Notes: generated from the sequence alone by a model not told the origin. 64,000 nucleotides of DNA from Bacteroidota bacterium (GCA_013288345.1 JABDCA010000003.1:62001-126000); one strand, 5' to 3'. Positions 18,717-28,860 are shown, counted from the stretch's first letter. Numbers and translations: made by a program.

Positions 18717-20080
18717 TTACTGTCTGCAGTAAACACATCCAGCTTGTCGGTTTTCTGAACCATCATGCCGTCTTTTAATGCGCTCGATACAGCAGAGTAG
18801 GGGGCGTTAACTATTTCATCGCCTTCTTTAAGGCCACTCTTTACTTCAATGTTGTTCGCATCTTGTATGCCTGTGGTAACAGTTACTTGTTTTACTTTTC
18901 CGGCATTGTATATAAATACACACTCTATAATAGTGTCTTTTTTATCGGCGTTGTCGTCTTTCTTACTTGCCTTTTTATTGGCATCCTTACCATCGTCTTT
19001 TTTGTCTGCCATCATCATTTTTATAGTGTCCTTAGGGTTGCGTGTAGTAACTGCTTCTATAGGAACAGACAGGACATGGGTGGCAAATTTTACCTCTATA
19101 TCGGCCGTTGCGCTCATACCCGGTTTAAACGGAGAGTCGTTGGTACCGGCAGGCATAAGGTCGGTGTAAGAACTTGGTAGTATATGTATTTTAACAAGGA
19201 AGTTGGTAACCTGGTCAACCGACGATGTACCGTTTGCCGATACACTTGCTGAGTTCGATACTTCGCTAACAATAGATTTGAACTTACGGTTAAGGAATGC
19301 ATCAACCGATATATACGCTGTATCGCCAATTTTTACGTTTACAATATCGTTCTCGTTTACGTTCACATCCGCTTCCATGTTCGAAAGATCGGCAACGCTC
19401 ATCATTACTGTACCGGCCATGGTTGCAGTACCTACTACGCGCTCACCTAACTTTACAGTCAAACCAACAACTACACCATCAATAGGCGATAGTATTATGG
19501 TTTTGGTAAGGTTGTCCTGCGCTTCTTTCATGGTTGCTTCGGCACTCTTCGAATTGAACTGTGCCGCATCAATATTATCCTGTGCTGCTTTTAAGTTGGC
19601 TTCAGCAGTTTGGTATGCAGCGTTCGATGCATCGAGGTCGCTTTGGGCAATAGCGCCTTGTGCAAATAGTTTTTTGTTACGGTTGTAAATAGTGTTCTGG
19701 TTATCGAACTGTGCTTGTGAGCTTGCTAGCTGAGCCTGTGCATTGGTAATAGCCGATTTACTGCTGTTAAATGCTGCTTCAGCCTGGTCGAAAGCAGAAC
19801 GGTACACATCGGGGAATATTTTTGCAAGCAGGTCGCCCTTCTTTACACGCTGGCCTTCGTGCACAGGTAGTTCTACTATTTCGCCCGATACGTCGGGGCT
19901 AATTTTAACAATGGTGGTAGGCTGTATGTTTCCGTCAGATGAAACAGACTCGGTAATATTGCGCGAAGTTACTTTATCTGTTGTTACCTTAATAGATGAT
20001 CCGCTGGAGCATGACTTAAGCATAAGCACCAGGCACAATGCAACACAACCGGTAACTATGTACAATACAATTTTTTTCAT
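18713..20080 (-). CDS. Efflux RND transporter periplasmic adaptor subunit (HlyD/MacA-like)
   Basis: N-term TM/lipobox 'LVLMLKSCSSG', biotinyl-lipoyl-like 'VSGEIVELPVHEGQRVKKGDLLAKI', coiled coil, beta-barrel. Confidence 0.9.
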   Translation of the reverse strand: MKKIVLYIVTGCVALCLVLMLKSCSSGSSIKVTTDKVTSRNITESVSSDGNIQPTTIVKISPDVSGEIVELPVHEGQRVKKGDLLAKIFPDVYRSAFDQAEAAFNSSKSAITNAQAQLASSQAQFDNQNTIYNRNKKLFAQGAIAQSDLDASNAAYQTAEANLKAAQDNIDAAQFNSKSAEATMKEAQDNLTKTIILSPIDGVVVGLTVKLGERVVGTATMAGTVMMSVADLSNMEADVNVNENDIVNVKIGDTAYISVDAFLNRKFKSIVSEVSNSASVSANGTSSVDQVTNFLVKIHILPSSYTDLMPAGTNDSPFKPGMSATADIEVKFATHVLSVPIEAVTTRNPKDTIKMMMADKKDDGKDANKKASKKDDNADKKDTIIECVFIYNAGKVKQVTVTTGIQDANNIEVKSGLKEGDEIVNAPYSAVSSALKDGMMVQKTDKLDVFTADSK

Positions 20081-20082
20081 GG

Positions 20083-21525
20083 TTATAGTTTCAAAGGTTT
20101 GCCTTCGTAATAATCAAGGACTTTAATTTTAAATATGTAATTGTATTTTGCCTGTAACAAGTCCGACTTGGCTTTGTTCAGGTTGGTTTGTGCAGTATTG
20201 TAATCGAGTGCTGTCGACATGCCCACATCGAATTTTGTTTTGGTGTAGTTGTATGCTTCGCTGAGCGATGCAACCGATTTCTCAGTGGCGTGGTACTTTC
20301 TTAATGCGCCCAGTGCATCGGCATAGGCCTGCTGTATGTTTTTACGAAGTGTTAGTTCGCTGTTTTCGTAATTGTAATAATTGTTAAGTGCATTCAGTTT
20401 AGCATTACGGTAAGCCACATTGGCCTGCAAGCCATTCAGTATAGGTATGTTCAGCCTGAAACCAAACGATTTGTTGAAGTTATTGTTCAACTGATCGGCC
20501 CATTTTACCGCAGGCCCCTCGGTTATTGTAGGCTCCTTAGCTACTAATGGCGAGGCACCTACATAACCTAATGTATCAAGGTTATAAGCTGTGCTCGAAG
20601 TTTTATCGGACCCTGAATAACCTGTGCCAACGGTTGCGTTAAAGGTAAGCTTGGGGTATAATGCACCTGCTGCTGCCTGCTTGGCATCTTCTGCGCTTTT
20701 CCATTTTAATTCTGCGCTGTGTATATCGGGCATGCTAACCAAAGCTTTAAAATATACCTGTTCAGGGCCATCAATAGCGGGGTTTGCGGGTATGGTAATT
20801 TCGGGTACTGCTATTTTAAATAGTTGCAGTGAATCAATATCTAATAACTGAGCAAGGCCCAACATTGCTAAATCTAATTGGGTTTGTGCGTTCACCTGGT
20901 TTACATCGTCGTTGGCTTCCTGTGCCTGCACATCTAATAAGTTACTGCGCGAAAGGCTGCCGGCGGTAACCAGTTGCTGGGTACGTTCTACCTGTTGCAA
21001 GGTTACTTCGTGCTGGTTTTTAGCTTCGATTAATAGTTCCTGGTCGAGCAATACCTGCAGGTAGCCCGATGCTATATTGAGTGCAATATTGTTTTTGTTT
21101 ACCTCTACATCGTATTTACTGGCTTCGTAACTGGCCTGGTTTTGCTTTAACTGGTTTACGCTTTGCTCTCCTCCAAAAAGGGTGAACGAACTGCTCAGGT
21201 AAAAATCTTGCGACAGAACCTGGCTGGTAGCAAAGGTGTTGGTAAACGGATCAATGGTACGGCCATAGTTCCATGTGTTCGATGCCATACCGTTAATGGT
21301 TGGCAATATATTGCCCTTGCTGCCGGTAACGTTGTTCTTGGCTATTTCGCTACTTACCTGTGCCTGTTTTACAGTAAGGTTATGCTGCCATGCGTAGCTG
21401 ATGCAATAGTCTAAGGGCCATGGTTGGCCGAGAGCCAGATTGGTATCTTTCTGGGCATTTACAATGCCACATGCAAGCAGTGCCACTGCTAACAGTTTGT
21501 TTTTTTTATGGAGAGTTTTAAGCAC
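20083..21525 (-). CDS. TolC-family outer membrane efflux protein
   Basis: TolC-like architecture; start set to GTG at 21525 (VLKTLHKKNKLLAVALLACGIVNAQ) because TAtaTTTG (21544-21551, minus) lies inside the longer ATG ORF (21678). Confidence 0.85.
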   Translation of the reverse strand: MLKTLHKKNKLLAVALLACGIVNAQKDTNLALGQPWPLDYCISYAWQHNLTVKQAQVSSEIAKNNVTGSKGNILPTINGMASNTWNYGRTIDPFTNTFATSQVLSQDFYLSSSFTLFGGEQSVNQLKQNQASYEASKYDVEVNKNNIALNIASGYLQVLLDQELLIEAKNQHEVTLQQVERTQQLVTAGSLSRSNLLDVQAQEANDDVNQVNAQTQLDLAMLGLAQLLDIDSLQLFKIAVPEITIPANPAIDGPEQVYFKALVSMPDIHSAELKWKSAEDAKQAAAGALYPKLTFNATVGTGYSGSDKTSSTAYNLDTLGYVGASPLVAKEPTITEGPAVKWADQLNNNFNKSFGFRLNIPILNGLQANVAYRNAKLNALNNYYNYENSELTLRKNIQQAYADALGALRKYHATEKSVASLSEAYNYTKTKFDVGMSTALDYNTAQTNLNKAKSDLLQAKYNYIFKIKVLDYYEGKPLKL

Positions 21526-21660
21526 GTTTTTTTGAAAGGCTGACAAATATAGCAAATAACTGAATTTGTGGGTAAAACAGGATTGAACGATGATGACACG
21601 GATTGAGCAGATTAGCACGGATAAATTAAAATGAATGGCCTGCTGCCTTATATTTGAACT

Positions 21661-23421
21661 ATGAAAAAAGATGCCCATTGGTTTTGGTATGCAATAGGTA
21701 TTGTTGCTATAACCCTAGTCTGCTTTCTTCCTTCAATAACTAACCAATTTACCAATTGGGATGACCCTTTTTACGTTACCAACAATAGTTTAATCAAAAG
21801 CCTATCCTTTCAATCGATAAAGGCGCTATTTACGAGTTATGTAGCCGATAATTACCATCCGCTTACCATGCTAAGCCTTGCAATAAATTATAAGTTCTCG
21901 GGCCTTAACCCTGAAGGGTACCACATTACAAACTTGCTGTTGCACCTATGTAATACCCTGTTGGTAATGGTATTTATTAAAAGGCTATCGGGCGATATGC
22001 GAATTGCTGCTATAACCGCCTTGCTTTTTGCTGTTCACCCTATGCATGTAGAGTCGGTTGCATGGGTATCGGAACGAAAAGATGTGTTGTATGCCTTTTT
22101 CTATTTACTGGCTTTATGCACTTATGTAAAGTATGCAGAAGCGCCTAAAGTGAAGTTATACGTCACCGTGTTTGTCTTTTTCCTGTTATCACTTCTCTCG
22201 AAAGGTATGGCTGTTACATTGCCATTGGTATTACTGGCAATAGATTATTACCGGGGTAAAAAGCCCTTTGCCAAAGCTATTCTCGAGAAAACTCCTTTTT
22301 TAATACTGTCGGTTGTGTTTGGCATTGTGGCCATATATGCCCAGCATAGCACGCAGGCAATAGAGGTTTCAACTACAGGTTCTTACTTCGACAGAATTTT
22401 GTTTGGCTGCTATGCAATGCTCACTTATTTATGGAAATCTATATTCCCTTTCAGCCTGTCATGCTTTTACGATTACCCAATTAAGCACAATGGGTACTAT
22501 CCTGCGGTCTTTTACCTGGCGCCTTTAATTATTGTGGCATTGGCTTACCTGGTATACAAACCTGCCCGAAAGAATAAAGACATTGTATTTGCCTTGCTGT
22601 TCTTTGTCTTTACAATTGTGGTAGTACTGCAATTGATTCCGGTTGGTAAAGCAATTGTAGCGGATAGGTACACGTATATACCTTATATAGGCTTGTTCTT
22701 TTTGCTGGGTAAGTGGATAGTTTCAATGGTAGATAGTAAAAGCAATAATCGCATTGTGCTCCCTGCGTTTGCAGTTATAGTTTTAGTTTTTGGCTGGTTT
22801 ACATACCAGCAATGTAAGGTATGGAAGGATAGCCTTACCTTATGGTCGGGTGCAATTAAAAATGCACCATCGGCAGTGGCCTATTGCAACAGGGGCCAAT
22901 ATTATATGGATGCAAACAACAACGATGATGCCCTAAATGATTTTACCCGATCGATTGAATTAAGGGATTATGCGGCTGCGTATCTTAACCGGAGCTCTGT
23001 GTATTTAAAAACAGGGCTTATTGATAAAGCATTAGATGACTGCAACAAGATGATAAGCTTATGGCCCGATAATGCCTTTGCCTATAATACCCAAAGCGAG
23101 TGCCTTACCCAAAAGAAAGATTATACAGCATCGGTTGAATCGGCTGATAAAGCTATTCAGCTAAAGCCCGATTACGATATTGCCTATTATACCAAAGGCA
23201 ATGCATTGAGTTTTTTAGAGAAATACGATGAAGCCATTGATGCGTATAACAAAGCAATAGCCTTAAACCCTCAGCTTAAGGAAGCCTATAACAACAGGTC
23301 AGCCATGTATTATGTTAAAAAAGAATATACTTTGGCTTTGGCCGATGCCCAAAAAGCACAGGAGCTTGGTTTTGCTGTAAATGCCAATTATATGGAAACT
23401 TTAAAAAATAGTGTGCAATAA
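21661..23421 (+). CDS. Polytopic membrane protein with C-terminal TPRs (Tmtc-like)
   Basis: 'QFTNWDDPFYVTNN', 'HPMHVESVAWVSERKDVLYAFFYL', C-terminal TPRs. Confidence 0.8.
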   Translation: MKKDAHWFWYAIGIVAITLVCFLPSITNQFTNWDDPFYVTNNSLIKSLSFQSIKALFTSYVADNYHPLTMLSLAINYKFSGLNPEGYHITNLLLHLCNTLLVMVFIKRLSGDMRIAAITALLFAVHPMHVESVAWVSERKDVLYAFFYLLALCTYVKYAEAPKVKLYVTVFVFFLLSLLSKGMAVTLPLVLLAIDYYRGKKPFAKAILEKTPFLILSVVFGIVAIYAQHSTQAIEVSTTGSYFDRILFGCYAMLTYLWKSIFPFSLSCFYDYPIKHNGYYPAVFYLAPLIIVALAYLVYKPARKNKDIVFALLFFVFTIVVVLQLIPVGKAIVADRYTYIPYIGLFFLLGKWIVSMVDSKSNNRIVLPAFAVIVLVFGWFTYQQCKVWKDSLTLWSGAIKNAPSAVAYCNRGQYYMDANNNDDALNDFTRSIELRDYAAAYLNRSSVYLKTGLIDKALDDCNKMISLWPDNAFAYNTQSECLTQKKDYTASVESADKAIQLKPDYDIAYYTKGNALSFLEKYDEAIDAYNKAIALNPQLKEAYNNRSAMYYVKKEYTLALADAQKAQELGFAVNANYMETLKNSVQ

Positions 23422-23455
23422 TTCCTGAAAGCTTTTACTTAACCTCAACCTTGTT

Positions 23456-24154
23456 TTACAATATCTCTATCTTAATCCCTGCCGTTTCTATATGCGTAGT
23501 AATTTCGAAGGCCTGTATGGTGTAAAAAGGCTCTAAAGCCAACCATGTATGGCGGCCGATAGATAAATCGAACCTTATGCCGGCATAACCCAGATCGACC
23601 ACAGGGTTTACAAGTACAAAGGAACCATACTGTCCGACAATTGTGCCAAACGAAATACCGAGCCCTGCACTAAGTCTGAACTTGGGTGTTTTTACAATGC
23701 GGTAATATAGCCTGAAAGGTATGTCGAGGGTTACTTCTTGTATAGAGTAACTGGCAGTATCGGAGGGCCAGTAGATGCCGGGTTTTTGGTATGTATTACC
23801 TGTGCAGCCAAACTTACCTACTTCAAAGCCGAGCGAAAAGAACAGGTTGCTTTTATATTCTTTCGAAACAAAATCGAAGCCAAACGTAAATGCTGTGCCA
23901 GGCTTAACGCTGTAGCCTGTGTAAATGCGATCCGAGCGATATTGTTTTATCATACCGCTCATTTCGGTATTGAACCCTGCCGCTACCGATGCCATAATGG
24001 CTAAGTGGGCCGAATCGACATGCGATATAGTATCGCGTTTGTGGTGAACGGTATCGTAGTCAACTCCGTAAAAAGCCATGCTTCTGCCGCCATCTTGTGC
24101 ATAGGCACCAAATGAAGTAACAAAAAGGAATAAGAGTAGTATGTTTCTTTTCAT
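23456..24154 (-). CDS. Putative outer-membrane beta-barrel protein
   Basis: Signal peptide 'MKRNILLLFLFVTSFGAYA'; alternating beta pattern, aromatic C-term region. Confidence 0.55.
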   Translation of the reverse strand: MKRNILLLFLFVTSFGAYAQDGGRSMAFYGVDYDTVHHKRDTISHVDSAHLAIMASVAAGFNTEMSGMIKQYRSDRIYTGYSVKPGTAFTFGFDFVSKEYKSNLFFSLGFEVGKFGCTGNTYQKPGIYWPSDTASYSIQEVTLDIPFRLYYRIVKTPKFRLSAGLGISFGTIVGQYGSFVLVNPVVDLGYAGIRFDLSIGRHTWLALEPFYTIQAFEITTHIETAGIKIEIL

Positions 24155-24208
24155 AAACTAAATCTTTGTAAAGATACTTTATATCTTAAATTTGAGTTAA
24201 ATATTACC

Positions 24209-24823
24209 ATGAATTTTAAAGTTTCGCTCGTAACTTCCTTAATTACTTTTATAGGTATATGTACCTTGTTGGTTTTGTATGTTGCCATTGGCGAGAACGT
24301 TACTGTAATAGGCATTGAGATTTGGGTTATAGTATTAGCTGCCATTGTAAACCTTATTCTCCTTATAGTACTGGTGTTTCAGTTAGTTAAGGTAAAAGAG
24401 CAACGAAAGCGTACCCTTAAAACAATAGGTATAATACTTATTAATATACCTGCAGCAATGTTGTGTATGCTATTAATGAATATGTGGGATAAAACCATAA
24501 GGCTAACCATAAGTAATGAAAAGAAAACAACCATTACAGCTATCGAAATTAAAAGCACAAAACAACGAGACATAAGTGAGCTAAAACCCGGTGCCACCAA
24601 AACAATATGGATATATAATCCCGATACATGTAACGTAAGTATTAAGTATACCGAAAATGGCAAAGTGTTCTCTGAGGAAATAAGGCACAGGGTAGAGTGG
24701 GGCGGAAACGCCAACTACAGCATAGGCGATACATTAATGCAAATGAATGACGGCGAAGGCTGTTATGTTAAGCCTTTATTAAAAATTATACCTTTGACAA
24801 AAGAAAATTTAACCCTAAAATAA
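24209..24823 (+). CDS. Hypothetical membrane protein
   Basis: Three hydrophobic N-terminal segments then a soluble domain; good coding bias. Confidence 0.65.
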   Translation: MNFKVSLVTSLITFIGICTLLVLYVAIGENVTVIGIEIWVIVLAAIVNLILLIVLVFQLVKVKEQRKRTLKTIGIILINIPAAMLCMLLMNMWDKTIRLTISNEKKTTITAIEIKSTKQRDISELKPGATKTIWIYNPDTCNVSIKYTENGKVFSEEIRHRVEWGGNANYSIGDTLMQMNDGEGCYVKPLLKIIPLTKENLTLK

Positions 24824-24832
24824 ATCCCCAAT

Positions 24833-25243
24833 ATGAAACGTAACGCAACAGCAAAATGGAATGGCTCAGTTAAAGAAGGTAAAGGAACCATTACCACACA
24901 AAGCACCACATTAAATAACACCCAATATTCTTTCAGCAGCCGGTTCGAATCGGGCGTGGGCACTAACCCCGAAGAACTTATAGCAGCAGCACATGCAGGT
25001 TGCTTTACCATGAAATTGAGTGCTGTATTAGGCGAATCGAAGTTTACCCCGACATCTATCGAAACTACTTGTACCGTGAATCTGGAGAACGGAGCTATTG
25101 CCGGTTCGCACTTAGTAGTTAAGGCTACTGTGCCGGGTATTACTGCCGATGCTTTTATAGCCTGTGCCGAAAATGCAAAAGCCAATTGCCCTATATCCAA
25201 GGCTTTGAATACCAATATTTCTATGGAAGCTTCTTTGGTGTAG
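24833..25243 (+). CDS. OsmC-family peroxiredoxin
   Basis: 'GTNPEELIAAAHAGCFTMKLSAVLGE...CAENAKANCPISKALNTNISMEASLV' with both OsmC cysteines. Confidence 0.93.
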   Translation: MKRNATAKWNGSVKEGKGTITTQSTTLNNTQYSFSSRFESGVGTNPEELIAAAHAGCFTMKLSAVLGESKFTPTSIETTCTVNLENGAIAGSHLVVKATVPGITADAFIACAENAKANCPISKALNTNISMEASLV

Positions 25244-25262
25244 TTTGCCATTCCACCTATCT

Positions 25263-25300
25263 AAGCTTGTCTGTTTTATAAACGGGCAAGCTTTTCTTTT
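25263..25300 (+). terminator. Rho-independent terminator after the osmC-like gene
   Basis: AAGCTTGTCTGTTTTATAAACGGGCAAGCTT hairpin (with G.T pairs) then TTCTTTTT. Confidence 0.75.
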
Positions 25301-25320
25301 TATATTCATAATTAAGTTTT

Positions 25321-25400
25321 GGGCGTTCCCCTCGTGCCTCGGGTCGGGCTTTCCGCTTCAAGTCCTCGCTCTGCTGCGGGCTATCCGCTGTAATAACCGC
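25321..25400. repeat. Dispersed 'GGGCGTTCCCCTCG..GGGTCGGGC..TTCCGCTTCAAGTCCTCGCT' repeat
   Basis: Similar to 2632-2739; sits just outside the left end of the integrative element. Confidence 0.75.
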
Positions 25401-25586
25401 ATACCTCTGAAAGCACCATGAATATTGATAACGGAAAGAGTTAGTCGCAAAAATTAGTCTCAAACTGTGCTTAGGGAAAGAATACAATTCAACCCCCAAA
25501 AGCCTGTAAATAAAGTAATGCATAAGAATAACAGTGCGCTCCATACAATAAAGGTATAGAAAATATATGTGCGCACAAGTTTCGAG

Positions 25587-25808
25587 TTATTCACAATCAC
25601 TTAGAATAGGGGTCATAAGCCGATACGTCTCTATTCTTCTTTTGGAGTCTTCAAGGTCTGTTGTTAAACACCTGTTTTTCTTTTTTAATCGATAAATCTC
25701 TTTACGCAAGGCCGTAATAATGGGCTGATATTTTGCCTTAGGGCTAATAAATTCCTTTTTCATAATAGCTTGAATTAAACTTAGTGGATACGGTCTTTCT
25801 TTTTCCAA
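25587..25808 (-). CDS. Hypothetical small protein
   Basis: 73-aa charged ORF overlapping the upstream ORF by 28 nt. Confidence 0.45.
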   Translation of the reverse strand: MEKERPYPLSLIQAIMKKEFISPKAKYQPIITALRKEIYRLKKKNRCLTTDLEDSKRRIETYRLMTPILSDCE

Positions 25809-26143
25809 GGCTCAAAATGAAACCCATTTCTAAAAGTATGATCAATGCATCCGCACCTGAATAAGAGCGTATGGCCTTTTTTATCCCCATCTTCAAGAAG
25901 CTGGGGAGCTATTTTATTCAATGTATTGATAGAACCTTTCCAATACCCCTTATATTCAAGATAGCTTTTAAGCTCCTTAACGCCTTTTAGGAGTTCCGTA
26001 AACTTGGGTTCGGTTTTTATTGCATCTAATTCCTTTTTAGCTTTTACATAGCCGGAACAAAATGCATTCTCTCTTTCGGAATTAATTATTTCCAACAATT
26101 CCTGAACCCCGATTGTAGTAATTTGAATAGCCATTTGCATCAT
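25781..26143 (-). CDS. Hypothetical protein
   Basis: 120-aa ORF with plausible helical composition. Confidence 0.55.
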   Translation of the reverse strand: MMQMAIQITTIGVQELLEIINSERENAFCSGYVKAKKELDAIKTEPKFTELLKGVKELKSYLEYKGYWKGSINTLNKIAPQLLEDGDKKGHTLLFRCGCIDHTFRNGFHFEPWKKKDRIH

Positions 26144-26512
26144 ATTTGATGATACAAAATTACATCCGAATTCAAGGAGTTTTATGTAACGCTATTTTTT
26201 AGGTATTTTTCTAAAAACCACAAAAACCATAAAAATCATTATTCAAACTAATGATTACCAAGTATTACTAGCTATTATGAGCAAACGTGTGTCAGGGTAA
26301 AAACTGAATGTTTTTTTATTTCGTAAAGGAATTTGCCCGTAAATTGCTGATTTTCTTTCTGTAACACCTTGCTTTGACTCAATAGAAAGTGTTGCAGGTT
26401 GCAACAGGATGGAGATTGTTAATACCAAATCTCCATCCCTTGAAAAATAATTGATTTTTTTCCTGAATTTGCACAAAAAAAATGTATTCATGCCTCTTGC
26501 CTCCCAGAAAAA

Positions 26513-26540
26513 ATGCCCTTAAAAGCTATTTTAAGGGCAT
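26513..26540. terminator. Perfect 12-bp stem hairpin (ATGCCCTTAAAA gcta TTTTAAGGGCAT)
   Basis: Exact inverted repeat with 4-nt loop; role as terminator inferred. Confidence 0.6.
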
Positions 26541-26815
26541 CCTGATGATTCGAAGTGATTCAACAGCCAAATGCGCAATAGTGATATTTAGATGCGCAGA
26601 AAATTAGCTAATGTGTTTTTTGAATATGTTATTTTGACCCTAAAAAAACCACTTAAAACCGGCCTTTTTTTATCTTGAGATTTAGCTATGCATTACCTAA
26701 TTCAACCTATATGGTAGAAATGTACGACCCAAAGTTTAACCGTAAGAAAACATTTGGTTGAGCCAAGTTTAATTTGTAGCTTTACTTTTATAACTAATTA
26801 AAAACTTAAAAAATT

Positions 26816-27046
26816 ATGGCTCAAATATGGGAAACACCTGAATTTAATAGAATGACTCTGGCAGAACAAATTGATTGGTTAAAACGTCAAATTGAAATTT
26901 TACAAGGTCAGGTTAATAGCAGAGACAGGACTATTGCAAATGGTTCTGACAGCCTATCAAATTGTAATGGGAGACTTTTAAAATGTAATCAGGAGTACAA
27001 AAAGTTAGAAAAGGAAATTGAAGATTTAAAAAAAGGAAAATCATAA
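26816..27046 (+). CDS. Small coiled-coil protein
   Basis: 76 aa; 'LAEQIDWLKRQIEILQGQVNSRDRTI...CNQEYKKLEKEIEDLKKGKS'. Confidence 0.6.
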   Translation: MAQIWETPEFNRMTLAEQIDWLKRQIEILQGQVNSRDRTIANGSDSLSNCNGRLLKCNQEYKKLEKEIEDLKKGKS

Positions 27047-27075
27047 ATTTCTAATTTTATAAAAAACAAAACACT

Positions 27076-27204
27076 ATGGAAAAGAAACCAATGCCTGAGC
27101 CAACAAGACCCACAATTCCAAATACACCGCCAAGACCTCCGGTTATAACTGAGCCGTCAAGGCCAGTAATTAAACCAAAACCAGACCCAAGACCAGTAAT
27201 TTAA
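27076..27204 (+). CDS. 42-aa proline-rich small protein MEKKPMPEPTRPTIPNTPPRPPVITEPSRPVIKPKPDPRPVI
   Basis: Read directly from sequence; ATG to TAA; 15 of 42 residues are proline; below the ORF-track cutoff; between two co-oriented ORFs. Confidence 0.6.
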   Translation: MEKKPMPEPTRPTIPNTPPRPPVITEPSRPVIKPKPDPRPVI

Positions 27205-27217
27205 AATAAAAAACTAT

Positions 27218-27469
27218 ATGGGAAAATATATGCCAAATGATCCAAGACAAGTAATAATAGATGGGTTTAGTAAAGTGCCTCGTTTGCAAAAGGAACTTGA
27301 ACATGCCTATGAACGCCATCACGGAACAAATTCTCTGGATAAAGGTACGAAAGAGGTGAGAGACAAATATTTGAATACTGCTTTACAGAACCCTAATGAT
27401 AAAGAAGTGAAAAATATCCTTGATGCCCTTCACTATATATGCACAAATTTAGACAGGGGAATGATTTAG
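27218..27469 (+). CDS. Hypothetical small protein
   Basis: 83 aa; 13 nt after the proline-rich ORF; 'MGKYMPNDPRQVIIDGFSKVPRLQKELEHAYERHHG'. Confidence 0.6.
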   Translation: MGKYMPNDPRQVIIDGFSKVPRLQKELEHAYERHHGTNSLDKGTKEVRDKYLNTALQNPNDKEVKNILDALHYICTNLDRGMI

Positions 27470-27537
27470 TTGATATTCGTCAAGCCATTATATTACAAAC
27501 AAGCAAGTTACTAAATAAGTTCGGTGCTTGAAATAGT

Positions 27538-27545
27538 TATATTTG
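27538..27545 (+). promoter_or_regulatory. Bacteroidota -7 element TATATTTG
   Basis: Matches TAnnTTTG, directly upstream of the GTG at 27550. Confidence 0.5.
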
Positions 27546-27549
27546 TTAG

Positions 27550-28413
27550 GTGAAAAATATACTACCATTCATCTTGTTATTTGTCTTTGGAAGCACCTAT
27601 AGTCAAGATACTGTAACAATCAGAAACGAATCTTTACAAAGTTTAGAACTAGAATTATACTTTAATCATTCTGGTATCGACACATATTTAGGGTCAGGAA
27701 GTGGATTTGTTATAAAATCTAAAACAAGGTATTATCTAGTTACTAATTATCATGTTATAACTGGTGGAAAGACAATTGATGGTTTTTGGGAGATAGGATC
27801 CAGCAAAATACTTCCCAACAAAATAAAAATCCACTATTTATCAAATACTACGCCAGGAGATTCTATTATTAAGTATGAATCTTTGTATGATAAAAAATTC
27901 AAGCAACTTTGGATTCAGGATTCTGTGTTGGTGGATGGTAAAAATAAACTAATCGATGTCGTTGAATTGCCGCTGAATGATACGAGCAGGGCTTCTATTA
28001 ATCCTATAAACTACCACATTGATGTCAATAAGTATGTAATACTACAACCAACTGACATACTTTTTATTATTGGATATCCATTTTCATTAAATCTTCACTT
28101 GACTTCTCATGGGTTACCTATATGGGAGTCGGGTATAATTTCATCAGAACCCAATTTACCGGATGATTTAAATATTTGGGTTAATGCCACTACATTTCCA
28201 GGAATGTCCGGTTCGCCAGCTTATTTTATTTCAAATGGCACATACTGGGACTCTAAAAAACGTGGCTATTTAACAGCTTCTATTTTTGTTGGTGTATTTT
28301 CCGCAGTCCAGCAAGTTAATACAAATGGCAATAACACTCAAAAAGAATATGACATATATAGTATTATTTGGAAAGCAACTTATCTTAGAGGTATATTTGA
28401 TAAACTTAACTAG
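27550..28413 (+). CDS. Secreted trypsin-like (S1/HtrA-like) serine protease
   Basis: Signal peptide; 'GSGFVIKSKTRYYLVTNYHVITGG' (His), 'NATTFPGMSGSPAYFIS' (catalytic Ser GxSGSP). Confidence 0.8.
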   Translation: MKNILPFILLFVFGSTYSQDTVTIRNESLQSLELELYFNHSGIDTYLGSGSGFVIKSKTRYYLVTNYHVITGGKTIDGFWEIGSSKILPNKIKIHYLSNTTPGDSIIKYESLYDKKFKQLWIQDSVLVDGKNKLIDVVELPLNDTSRASINPINYHIDVNKYVILQPTDILFIIGYPFSLNLHLTSHGLPIWESGIISSEPNLPDDLNIWVNATTFPGMSGSPAYFISNGTYWDSKKRGYLTASIFVGVFSAVQQVNTNGNNTQKEYDIYSIIWKATYLRGIFDKLN

Positions 28414-28598
28414 ACTACTTTAGTCTCGTGTCCAAAGTAGATACTAAGGGCAAGACTTAACATGTTTCAACAAGCTAGTCGCCAATTCTAATAATCATTC
28501 CTCAGATTATTTGTAAATTTTCATGAAGTACAAACAGGGAATTATTCAACTGGATTAAGTGGCAAAAAATTTTAAACAATTCAAGGATTTATCAAGTA

Positions 28599-28826
28599 AT
28601 GGGTATAATTCCTCAAAACGAAGTACAAAGTGCCTTATTTGATAATACTGACCATCCAAAGCAAAATAAGGTAATGGCTGCAATGGATAGAATAAACAAA
28701 TTAATGGGTAAGGATAAAGTACGAGTAGCAGCCCAGGGATTTGACCGTAAATGGAAATTAAGACAAGAAAAGCTTTCTCCATGCTATACAACAAGGTGGA
28801 ATGAACTATTAATAGTAAAGGTTTAA
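28599..28826 (+). CDS. Hypothetical small protein
   Basis: 75-aa ORF; weak. Confidence 0.35.
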   Translation: MGIIPQNEVQSALFDNTDHPKQNKVMAAMDRINKLMGKDKVRVAAQGFDRKWKLRQEKLSPCYTTRWNELLIVKV

Positions 28827-28860
28827 TTCAATTACCCCAATATCACATCTTCCTTTAAAA

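Noticed and set aside
24946-24962. GGTTCGAATC-like tRNA T-arm
   Set aside because: Inside the osmC-like coding sequence with no cloverleaf; no tRNA or rRNA found in the window
25257-25544. 95-aa minus-strand ORF
   Set aside because: Covers a terminator, a dispersed repeat and the left att repeat; translation of repeat DNA
26255-26491. 78-aa minus-strand ORF
   Set aside because: Low-complexity AT-rich sequence, no domain, probably non-coding
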